Source: Apiotrichum sp. Y4204 (taxonomy: Eukaryota > Basidiomycota > Tremellomycetes > Trichosporonales > Trichosporonaceae). Taken from it: DNA of 64,000 bases. The DNA is taken from the NCBI GenBank assembly GCA_025531455.1, contig JAMYHL010000018.1:248001-312000 (forward strand), given 5' to 3'. The notes beneath the pieces are model-generated. The model worked only from the letters and a program-made list of their open reading frames with translations. It searched no databases and had not been told where the DNA came from. This document shows, in pieces, positions 11,601 through 20,443 of this stretch. Each line of letters starts with the position of its first letter. Within the stretch, counting starts at the first letter, position 1. Position numbers and translations under genes: made by a program.

Positions 11601-13217
11601 ACCATCGAATAGACAGATGCCCTTTGCGCCCCCTGGGCCACCGGGATACACCCACGCATATGGGGCAGTCCCCCACGTACCCCAAACACCGTCGTATGGA
11701 CAGATGTCCTATGCGCCTTACGGGCCACTGGGACATTCCCACGCAGATGGGACAGTTCCCTATGTACCCCAAGCACCCTTAGGAGGAAAGGCGTCCTATG
11801 GACCTACTGGGCCACTGGGACATTCCCACCCATCGGAGCCAATCTCCCACCTTCCCCAAACGCCGTCAGGAGGACATCAAGTTCTGGGAAAGCGCACGTC
11901 TGAGACACTTGAGGCATCGAATGATTTGCCAGCCAAGCGTCATCGCGGCCCCGACCCATCAGCACAGCCTCATCTCAGTAGGCGTTACCACTGTCCGCAG
12001 GGTTGGTCTGTCGAGCAGCTGCTAAAACACGTTATTGAAGATATTAATACCAAGTTTAACTGGCTTGAACGGCGCAACCTTCCCGACATGTACTACACGG
12101 CGTACGAGGCGAGGGTAAGTGACAATGAAAGAGTCGAGCAATAAGTAACTGTCTGTTAACACTTAGTGGGAGTTCCCTGTCAGTATTAGGGAGTTTTGTC
12201 GTAAGAACATGGCGTATATTGGACCGGTGTGTCCTAACTTCGCGGCGAGCGTGGCCAGCGGCCGCGCCATGAAGGTGAACCGTGACAAGATGCTCGCCGA
12301 TCTGATCGATTTTGGTAACACTGGGTATTCTTGGTTCCGTCCAGACGCATCTATTGAGGAGTTTTGCCGGTCCTTTCAAGAAAAGGTACGTCGAATGTCA
12401 CTCAAAGACGAGATGGAACCGCATACAGACTTACAGGTGCTGATGACAGTTCCCGCACTACCCACCCCCCAACAGCATGATTGCCAGCTCCGGGGCCCAA
12501 ATCGCAATGTTGTGCGAAGGGTTTCGTTCGCGGACGCGCTTCAAGGACCTCGCTCCCTTATCTGAGTTGGCCCAGGCCCGCCAACAGTCCGCCGCTGAGC
12601 GGGCTGCGAACGAAAAGCGCAGGAAGGAGGAAGAGCGCCGGGCGAAGGCCGCAGCTGAACGTCAGCGGCGAAACGAAGAGTGGGAGGCAATCCGGACCCA
12701 GAAGCAGCGGGAGGCGGAACGCATCAAGATCGAGAAGGAAGAAGCAAAAGAACGGGAGAGGTTGAGGAAAGAGGCAGAAAAGCAGAAAGCGAAGGAGGAG
12801 CGTGAGGCTAAAGCAGCTGCCGAAGCTGCCAAAAAGCAGAAAGCGAAGGAGGAGCGTGAGGCCAAAGCAGCTGCCATAAAGGAGGAGCGTGAGAGGAAAG
12901 CGGCAGCCAGCCAGGCGAACAAGGCAAATGCCCTGAAGCGACGCCGGAGCAATGACGCCGACGCCGACGACGACGGGTCCGCCCCCAAGCCTTCCCCACG
13001 CAAACGCAGGCCCCAACAACCACCCGAACCCAAAGAGCCGCCGCCCGTGTTTGGCGGGGTCCGCGGCAACTATGTGGTCGGTTCTGGTCCTGGCAAGTGG
13101 GAAAACATTCGGTTTTCACGCTGCCTCACAGGCGTCTGCGATCCCAACACGCCATGTGTTTGCAAACAGTCTGATCCCCCCGAGTACCAGCCTAGGACCG
13201 ACCGCAATCGCCGTTGA
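8601..13217 (+). CDS. Large orphan protein: Gln-rich core, helical modules, ER/K helix and Cys cluster
   Basis: Model: join(8601..8637, 8679..9259, 9304..12114, 12167..12385, 12450..13217), 1471 residues. I do not recognise it. The order is: acidic N terminus; a small module ending GELGDFIK at a phase-0 intron; a Pro/Ser-rich stretch; one folded segment (about residues 500-550) containing FKWREAHPRVCTKDW; Gln-rich coiled region with six QQQQIA units; His/Pro/Gln-rich low complexity; four 29-residue repeats; then two modules like those of the previous gene, each split by an intron (YEAR|WEFP and FQEK|FPHY). A highly charged Arg/Glu/Lys/Ala helix of about 130 residues follows. The tail has a C-x4-C-x5-C-x-C cluster. 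The segment IREFCRKNM closely matches IRNYIERNM in the neighbour, so the two are probably related by duplication. Confidence 0.8.
10576..10683 (+). repeat. Six tandem 18-nt CAG/CAA-rich repeats (QQQQIA)
   Basis: Six in-frame copies of an 18-nt unit, caa cag cag cag/caa atc gcg, inside a longer Gln-rich coding stretch. Copies are almost identical at DNA level, implying recent expansion. Confidence 0.9.
11551..11890 (+). repeat. Four tandem 87-nt coding repeats (29 residues)
   Basis: Units begin at 11551, 11638, 11725 and 11812, exactly 87 nt apart. Each encodes a Pro-Gly-His/Tyr-rich block with the core HAYGAVPHVPQTPS or a variant of it. The fourth copy is the most diverged. Confidence 0.85.
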
Positions 13218-13460
13218 GAGATGTTGTCTATATGAACTGCTATTGTACACATCCCCGCTATAGAGATGAACTCCTTGCATTGCCAAACCACAAAATAGCA
13301 GGTCAAGCCGCCGCCAATACTAATCTGCATTGACAGACCTTTCACAGCTCGCACAGCCCATATGCAGGTCAGTCATTGTATCGGACGATCCGCGGACGAC
13401 ACTGCGCCCCGACCGTTCGTCCCAGGGCTCACTCCACCGACTGCATGTGTCCTCCGAGTA

Positions 13461-14030
13461 CTACTCAACGCCCTGATATTTATCCACTATAGCCTTCATC
13501 TCGTCTCCGCGTTTATTGTAGGGCCAATGCGCGTTCTTCAAAGGGGTATAGGCCAAGAAACGAACGACGGCGTCTAGGTCTTTGTGATTTGGCCATTGGG
13601 CGCGGGGGTTAGAACCCGGTTCTAGGTCTTTGTGATTCGGCCATTGGGCGCGGGGGTTAGAACCCGGTTTGTCGAGGGACACAATGTATCCGCGCGCAGC
13701 ATCGTAGCCTACATCACAGCAGAAGCCACCATTATGCAGCCACCCGTTGCGCAGCTGCTTCCGCCTCGTCTCACCACCCAGGTGTGCTGCAGCCTTGAAC
13801 AGTTTGGGGACCCCGAGCGTCTATTCCCCATCGGCAGCATGGTCGAGAAGCCGGTTGATCTGCCCATGGTTGAGGGCACCATTGCCCGCGCAAAAAGCAA
13901 TCTTCTCCAAGACCTCGTACGGAAGTCGAGCCAACTTATGATCGGGATTCGTCGCGCGAAGAACGGGCCGAGCTAAGGACTGTACGCGAAAGACGGCAGA
14001 ATGAACTCGGTTCGATGTCGTCCACTTCAT
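13461..14030 (-). pseudogene. Broken orphan gene, possibly F-box-like, with an internal stop
   Basis: On the minus strand one reading frame runs from ATG at 14030 to a stop at 13461 but is interrupted by TAG at 13821-13823. Both halves read like one protein. The first half has LARLPYEVLEKIAF, reminiscent of an F-box N terminus. The second half continues in the same frame with VPKLFKAAAHLGG and a Trp/Asn/Gly-rich tail. I found no GT-AG intron that removes the stop and keeps the frame. A 48-bp tandem duplication near the 3' end inserts 16 residues. A recent pseudogene is the simplest reading; stop-codon readthrough or a sequencing error are alternatives. F-box assignment is weak. Confidence 0.5.
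13573..13668. repeat. Perfect-to-near-perfect 48-bp tandem duplication
   Basis: Copies at 13573-13620 and 13621-13668 differ at one base (gattt versus gattc). On the minus strand each copy encodes the 16 residues starting EPGSNPRAQW. The duplication is frame-neutral. Confidence 0.95.
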
Positions 14031-14940
14031 GTGAGTTGCCAATGCACTTTGTCAGTAGCCGGGCAAAGTAAGTCGTTTCGTAGATGATCCTAACTTTCGG
14101 CATGCGATATGGATGACAGGGAACGCGACGCAGACCCGTGGACGCAATGGAACGACGTCTCAGTCTGGGACTTGGGAGGTGTTGTCAGGGTTTCTTGGCC
14201 TGGGGTGCCGCAGCCCGCGGCCGCGCGGCCGCGCGGCCCGCGGCCCACATGGCCAATACCTGGCCCTTGTTGCTCAACCGGATATAACGGATATACATTC
14301 GCACGACCCAAATGCACCCGTCCCATAGATGGTCCCTTTGTCTGGTTACTTTTCCCGTCCCCGCGTCCCCCTTACGTCCCTTGAGCCTCGAGTTGTGGCT
14401 TGTACGTTTGCACAATACTGCATTGCATCGAGGTTGTCGGTACCGATGACATCCAAGCGTCTCACGTCTCACCCTTACGCACTGCACACACACCCACAAC
14501 ACGAGGCTGCTTCGGTGTCGATCGGACGCGGCGCAGAGGGGTCCGAGGACGATAGGAGTTGAATGGAAACGGAACTGCTGTCAAACAAACAAGCCAGAAA
14601 CAATGATGAGGACAGGTTTGTCAACCACCGACCGAAACACGCGTGCTCGAGACAGAAGACAAGCTCATGAGACACAGAATGGAACAATATGAAGTGACTG
14701 ACTGCTTTCGGTATTGTTCTGTGTTCTATGGGCCTCATCATCAGCTACACTGTGAACACCCTGCGAGCAAACGCTCAACTGTCTTCAGCAACCGGCAGCC
14801 AGCTCGCCCATCTCATCTTCCTTTTCTTCTCTTCCTTTCATTTCCGAACGCTGTTGCCATCACTCATTCTCTCATTCACGCTGCAAACGTCTTTGAAGTC
14901 AACCCATCCATCCTTCGCGCTGCTCGCGCGCTCACTAGCA
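14031..14940. other. Intergenic region with a GC-rich palindrome
   Basis: No gene seen. At 14215-14243 lies a pure G/C stretch containing a perfect 16-bp palindrome at 14217-14232 (GCGGCCGCGCGGCCGC). The region just before 14941 is CT-rich and probably the leader of the next gene. Confidence 0.5.
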
Positions 14941-16136
14941 ATGTCACCGATCACCGCGTGCCTCAAACCGGATGCCTTCCTCACGGTTCTCACCACATTA
15001 TCCTTCCTCATCATGATGCCCACCTACAACGGTTTTTATTCATATGATTATCTGGTTTCCGGTAACCTAACGGGCCCGCCAGCATTGTCAGCTCTTCAAG
15101 GGCTACCTGCTTCGGCCGTCTTCGCTCTCAGCTTCACGCCAGATTACACAGTCAAGAATGTCACCCTTCTCATCCTCGGTCTCTTCTTCTCTATTAGAAT
15201 TCTTGTCAGGACCACTGCATATGCTGTCCGCATAGTTTGCGTGCCTCTCGACAAGGTGCGGTACACCGTCCTCGCGAAGCATGATGTATTCCAGGGCATG
15301 ATGGTCGCCTCCGAGCTGTGGCCAAAGGAGTCCAAGCACTGTGAGTACCAGTGTATCATTAATTTGTCCACTTACCGCTATTTCGTCCTCCTTTCGGATG
15401 TCGTGAGAACTTACTTCAGTGACTGACAACAGTGCGCGCCGCAACATTTGCAGACACAGCTACGCTTGTCACCTCGCAGCTCGAAGCCCTCAGCAGCGAC
15501 ACGGCGCTCCAGATTCACTTTCTGGCTGTTATTACCGACATGCTCTCCGAGATGACCTTCACACAGGCTCGACTGGCCACATTCAACGAGGACCTGGCGA
15601 ACGTCAGGCGGTGGCACGCACTTGCTGTCCGCCGTATGACTGCGTGCGACATCACTCTCGCTCATCTTGCTCCGACGCGTGAGCGCTTCGAGCACGGCCT
15701 CGACATTGTGCGCTCTCGCCTTACCCACACGACCCTCCAAGCGCGGCGAGGTGTCACAGAGAACGGTTTCAACAGCATCGTCACCTTCACAGCTCATCGC
15801 AGCCTTCTCGCGTACTTCCGGTCATTAGTCGAACAGGTTGTCCTGTGGAGATACTCTTATGGCAGCGCTGAGTCGTACATGACCGTAAGAGTACATGCTT
15901 CCCGATCGCAGTTGGAACGTCTGAAGGAACAATTGGCATCCGTCCCTGAACTCTTGGATGGTGTTGCGCTCCACATTGAAAGCGCGCGACGAGACTTGCC
16001 GGCGGGGAGTGCAAGTCTACCTACGCCATCCACCTCGGACAATGCCCCGTCGTCGGCCACTGCCTCGTCGGCTGTCATCGAGGCAGAAATCTCAGTAGAC
16101 AACCGCGGCCGATCTTCAAGGACCGGAAACCGGTAG
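14941..16136 (+). CDS. Hypothetical membrane protein, two N-terminal TM segments
   Basis: Model: join(14941..15340, 15433..16136), 367 residues; the single intron is 92 nt (gtgagt to acaacag) and joins CAC T to TG CGC. Hydrophobic segments at about residues 12-27 and 72-89 look like membrane spans, the second followed by basic residues. The remainder is soluble, helical and coiled-coil-like (repeated Leu/Ala/Arg heptads around residues 140-290), ending in a Ser/Thr-rich tail. I chose ATG 14941 rather than alternative upstream codons because upstream sequence is CT-rich leader and 14941 has a purine at -3. No family is recognised. The topology suggests a membrane-anchored coiled-coil protein. 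Confidence 0.65.
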
Positions 16137-16847
16137 GCATCCACTTCCAATTTTACAGAAGACCGGCCTCAATCTCACGGTGGGAGCGTCCGCTTCAAGC
16201 AGTCACCCGCCCGTGCTGACATTTCTGGTGCAATATAGGGATCCTGTGCGCTGCTTCTGCCACAATACCTCCTTAGAAATCCAGTCTTGTACATCTGTGT
16301 TACTATGCGACAGAGATCATGTACATTGGAACCACAGGGTGAGAGTCGCAGCTAGGAACATGTCTGTCAGCACGCAGTTCTAGACGTCCTGACATGTAGG
16401 TAGCTCGGCTTTTCCTAAGCTCCGTTCTTACAAGTTGGAGTTGGTGCCGGCGGTGCATATACAGTAGTATGAACCGGTTTGGTTAGTGTGTAATAGCATG
16501 CTGTGTGGTGTCTCAGACACCAATGCGAGGAGGGTGGCCGCAAAAGTCAGCTCATATCGCCTGTCTTACTCGTCAACAAAACTAGCCTAATCTGGCCGCC
16601 ATCCGCTTTTGTTCATCCATACTTTCCACAAGCGAACAACAACGTCAAATGCATGTCTGCATCCGACACCGCATCCATCTACAAGTCAACATCCATGAGT
16701 GTCGACCATGTCGCCAGCGGGAGTGGTCATGCACGAGCCAAAGAGATAAATGTGATGCATGAAGCCGGCGTCCCTTCTCCAACTCCCACTCTCTCGACCG
16801 TCTAACTTCTCCCTCTTCAAGATCTAACATAACAACCAATATCCACC
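16137..16847. other. Intergenic region, no gene seen
   Basis: Short open frames only. It contains the promoter of the small gene that begins at 16848; no motif is distinctive. Confidence 0.45.
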
Positions 16848-17372
16848 ATGTCTTCGCTCTCAAGCACTTCCGCCACCATCTCAACCAGCTCGACCAGTTC
16901 GAGCTCCAGTTCCACCTCGAGCGTCATGACCTCAATCTCCACCGCCTCCACTTCGTCGCGCTACACCCGCGGGCCCGGCTTCGAGTGTCGCACGCCCGCC
17001 TCCCCGCCAGCACTATACACCACCCCTGTGTGGGCGCCCCGCCCCACCGACAGGCTGACTCCGCTGGGTGGCATGTGGTTAACCACTCCTCTCGGTGAGT
17101 AATGAGTATCAAACTCTGTTCTAACGACAGACGCTGTTCCCACCCCCGTTGTCAAGGAGCCATGGGTCGCCCCCGGCGCCGAGCGTTTCTCCGCACCCCG
17201 CCCGCTCCCGGTTTGCATCCCCGCGCTTGCGTTGCGTTCCCGTGCCCGTCCCGCCGCAAACCTCCCCGAAGTCAAGATGGAGCGCTCGCTGCGTCACTAT
17301 CCCTCTCGCCGCGTTCTGTCCGAGAACTACTACTTCCGCGTACGCAAGGACCAGGCGGGGTTGGAGTTGTGA
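16848..17372 (+). CDS. Small hypothetical Ser/Thr-rich protein, 162 aa
   Basis: Model: join(16848..17094, 17131..17372), with a 36-nt intron (gtgagt to acgacag). The first 40 residues are almost pure Ser/Thr. The middle is Pro/Arg-rich, and the C terminus carries the segment SRRVLSENYYFRVRKDQAG, the only part that looks structured. No signal peptide, membrane span or known domain is visible. ATG 16848 sits in a good context (accATGt). Function unknown; the ordered C-terminal tail may be a short binding motif. Confidence 0.6.
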
Positions 17373-17682
17373 GATGGGCGAGACATTGGGAGCAGAATTA
17401 GTCTCAAGTGATATGAGTAGAGCCAGTGCTGGCGTGTCACACTTGATACCGCGGCGAGAGAAGAGTTAGTACCGCCACCAGATGTTTGCTTCTTGCATGT
17501 GTGTAGTTGTCTAGAATGTATCCATCCAATGCTCGTTCATGGTATCTCTGCCATAGCCCATCGTATCCATGGCATCGTCATCATCGTATCGTCCAAGTTC
17601 TCCAGTGTCGACCTTTGCCGTACCTCAGCGTATTCAAGGTATCGCCACCATCGTATCGTTCAAGTTCTCCAGTTTCGGCCTC
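17373..17682. other. Short gap between convergent genes
   Basis: It holds two partly repeated copies of the phrase catcgtatcgt(t)caagttctccag (around 17580-17605 and 17650-17675). No coding frame is supportable. Confidence 0.4.
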
Positions 17683-18747
17683 CTAGCGTGGGCCACTCGT
17701 CTCGACGACGTACTGGGAGTCGCCCACGAGGCGGCGATACTCTCCCACTGAGAGAAAATTGATAAACTCCGCTGGCTCCCGGGCGGAGGGGACGCGCTCG
17801 CGGACAGCGTTGAGGATGACCGCGCGGCGCTTGTCCTTGCGCCTGAGGCCGAGGGCGGCGCGGGGGATATCATCGGTGCCGACAAGCGTGTACTTCTCGG
17901 CCATGTCCGATGCCAGAACAGCGATCACACCCCCAAGCATGCCGAAGCGCTGTTCAGCGGGTTCCAGCACGCCTTCGCTCGAGGGGGTGCGGGAGAAGAT
18001 GAAGACGAGCTCGTGAGCGCCCTCCTCTGGCAGCCAGATGTCGATGTCCGCGTGTGCAAGAAGGTGATGTCCGGGGTCATACCTGATGTGGATGACGTGC
18101 CGCTCGTAAGTGTGCTCTGGGCCGTTGTCCCGCAGGAAAAGGGAGGGATACGCCTCGCAGTCGAGGAGGAACGGATCGACGAGGACAGGCACATGCGGGC
18201 GAAGGGGGGCGCAGCGGTGGCGCACGATTGTCGTGGTGTGCGGGAATAGGGCGTGGATCCGGCTCGCAAACACGGGCAAAACGGACATCTTCTTGGACTG
18301 CGAGGCATGGGCGCCGACAATGCTCACGGCGTGAGTATGCTTGAAGAGTGCGCGCTGTTGGGCAGTGGAGAAGCCTGCAAAAACGTCCTTCTCTAGGCCC
18401 GGGAGCGCAGCGCCACCGGGACGCGTAAACTTGTACACTACGGGATTGAACATGTCCGATGTGGGGCCGTGTATTTCCACGAACTGGTACGCGGCCGTGT
18501 TGATACCAGAGATGTCCACCAAGTCATCCAAGCTGGCTGGTTCTGACATGTTTTGGTTTTGGGCCGCTGGACTCTCGGCACCGTCGTCGTCTGTCGTGGC
18601 GCCTGAACTCGAGGAAACCGGGCTAGTGTCGTCTACATCGTCGTCGATCTCGGTGATGGTAGCCTCTGGGGCGTTTGCGAAGGTGGAGCGGGACCGATGC
18701 TGACGCGATCCCGCCTCGAGGGGAGTGACGTCCAGGAAGAGTATCAT
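17683..18747 (-). CDS. Hypothetical protein, 354 aa
   Basis: A single long minus-strand frame. The first ATG is at 18747; the frame is open upstream for 16 more codons without an ATG, so an upstream exon is possible. The first 85 residues are disordered and acidic/Ser-rich. The rest has normal globular composition, with repeated His and hydrophobic strands (LPVFASRIHALFPHTTTIVRH and HVIHIRYDPGHHLLAHADIDIW are partial examples). The segment GGVIAVLASDMAEKYTLVG is followed by RAALGLRRKDKRR. I see no recognisable catalytic or binding motif and do not assign a function. It is convergent with the small gene to its left. Confidence 0.7.
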   Translation of the reverse strand: MILFLDVTPLEAGSRQHRSRSTFANAPEATITEIDDDVDDTSPVSSSSGATTDDDGAESPAAQNQNMSEPASLDDLVDISGINTAAYQFVEIHGPTSDMFNPVVYKFTRPGGAALPGLEKDVFAGFSTAQQRALFKHTHAVSIVGAHASQSKKMSVLPVFASRIHALFPHTTTIVRHRCAPLRPHVPVLVDPFLLDCEAYPSLFLRDNGPEHTYERHVIHIRYDPGHHLLAHADIDIWLPEEGAHELVFIFSRTPSSEGVLEPAEQRFGMLGGVIAVLASDMAEKYTLVGTDDIPRAALGLRRKDKRRAVILNAVRERVPSAREPAEFINFLSVGEYRRLVGDSQYVVETSGPR

Positions 18748-20443
18748 GCCGGGGACGAGGTGATGGACAGGTGAAGGCTGGGAAACAAGCGACAAAGAGG
18801 GACAGGCGGCAAGGCAGGGTGAAAAGGGTTAGAAAGCAGTGAGAATGAGAAGGGTTAAGGGAGTGGAGAACGAGGGCGCCGATGAGGGTGAGAATGAGGA
18901 GTAAGGGATGCTGTGAGAATGAAAGTAGGAAGAGCACACGGGCAGTAGTGAGTGCGAAGTTGCGAATGTCAACATGACTTTGGCACCGGGCGTCGGGAGG
19001 GCAACAGGGAGAGCGCGCGGGCGCCTCGAGGCCTCGAGCCGGTGCAGCCTGGCGGCGGCCTGGCCGCATGTGTCCCATCGGATGCGCCCCGCCAGGTTCT
19101 GAGATCCTAGATCCTAGATCCTAGATGCCAGATCATGGAAGGTTGGTATGCCCGGTGGCGGCAGCTGTTGTCAACGACGATCAGAGATCAGAGAGGGAAG
19201 ATCCGGGATCCGAGATTGTCGATCCATTGATCAACCATGTGGATCGGCGTTCTTCCGACTTCCCTAATTCCCTAGGCCTTATCTGAGGATGTCGATCGTT
19301 TGATCGTCGCAGGGTGATCTCGGCATTCCTGATGCGTGGATGCCGGTCATTGATGTTCATCGCGACAATCCCGGAAGGAGATCCCGCCAATTTTTCCACG
19401 CCTCTCGACAATCACTACACGCGCACTCACTGACGACCTCATTGCGAACCCCGCGCGTCCATAGTATCTGCAAGCGGCATAGCCCAGTGGCCTAGCTCAT
19501 AAGCCCAACTTATGCTTAGCGGTAATAATCGGACCTGTATCGATGGCGACGGAAGTTCGAATCCCTGGCGGTGGAAGAATGTTAACGTTACATTGTCTAC
19601 ACTGCACATCTCAGGGGGCCACCCAGGTAAACGCGGCTTGGGCACGGCTGTATCCGTAGTTGCTCCTCTGCCCGTGGGAGGCGGAGCTGCGGTAGCACAC
19701 ACCTGTCTCCCCGGCGGTGGAAGGGGACTATTGGCACGTTCCCTTTTTGTAACTTTGCAGTAGTGGTAGCCAGCAATGACAGCGCCTGTGGATAATATGG
19801 TGTCGAGATGTGAGGCTGGATTGTGTAGCTGTTGTGAGCGTCCCTACAATTCGACGTGTCCGTGCAGTGTGGGTCATAACTCTTGATTGGAGAAAAGTCG
19901 TTACAAGCTACGATCCGAGCGGATGCCAGCCTGCCCGAAATGAGTGCTTTTTTGACGTTGATCGTACATGCGACTGAACTGGTCGGATGAGGGGCATGGA
20001 GGGTAACTGCTAGAATGCCCTCTGCTTATTTATGCCCATTGATAAGGAGAGTAGCAGAAGTGAGCAACAGCAGAACGTCACAAACAAACAACAACTCTGT
20101 ATCAGAGCAATGGCGGCGACTCCATGGATCGGCTCGAGCGTCTGGTGGAGGTGATGGGATGAGGTAGCCGAGGTCCGTGAGTCTAAGTCTATCAGCCGGC
20201 GCCTGTGGTGGCTTGGGGAAATCTCGGCTCGGAACTATAGCCGCCAAAAATCAGTGGTACATGGTATAGTGGTAGCGCATGGAATGTCCCATGGGGTATT
20301 TAACCTCGGTATTGTGTGACGGCTTTCGGTGGCGTCAACCACGCAGTATATTTCGACCTTCATCCACCACTTGTCGTCGTTCTTGTTCACATCCTGACTG
20401 TTGTTTCTTCGATCCTTCATACCCCAGCAGAGTTGTTCACAAG
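18748..20443. other. Long intergenic region with small repeats and a tRNA-like element
   Basis: No protein gene is supported in 1.7 kb. It contains three tandem 7-bp units (atcctag) at 19104-19124, several dispersed gatcc/gatcagag words between 19100 and 19220, and a pair of pol III-like A and B boxes at about 19479-19565. The last 200 bases form the promoter and leader of the HMG-CoA lyase gene. Confidence 0.5.
19470..19575 (+). other. tRNA-like A-box/B-box element, probably degenerate
   Basis: An excellent A-box match (TAGCCCAGTGG, about 19480) is followed about 75 nt later by a B-box match (GTTCGAATCC, about 19553). A 5-bp stem with a 7-nt loop (CATAA-GCCCAAC-TTATG) lies between, like an anticodon arm but lacking U33. 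The T stem and acceptor stem do not pair properly, so I do not call a functional tRNA. A T5 run at 19743-19747 could end a pol III transcript. It could be a decayed tRNA, a tRNA-derived repeat or an unknown pol III gene. Confidence 0.2.

Noticed and set aside
13573..13668. CRISPR-like array
   Set aside because: Only two directly adjacent copies with no spacers, in a eukaryotic genome; it is a simple tandem duplication.
19472..19575. Functional tRNA gene
   Set aside because: A and B boxes match, but the T stem and acceptor stem do not pair and position 33 is C, so I list it only as tRNA-like.
20257..20300. Second tRNA-like word (ggtatagtggtagcgc)
   Set aside because: A-box-like only; there is no B box and no cloverleaf in the following 60 nt.
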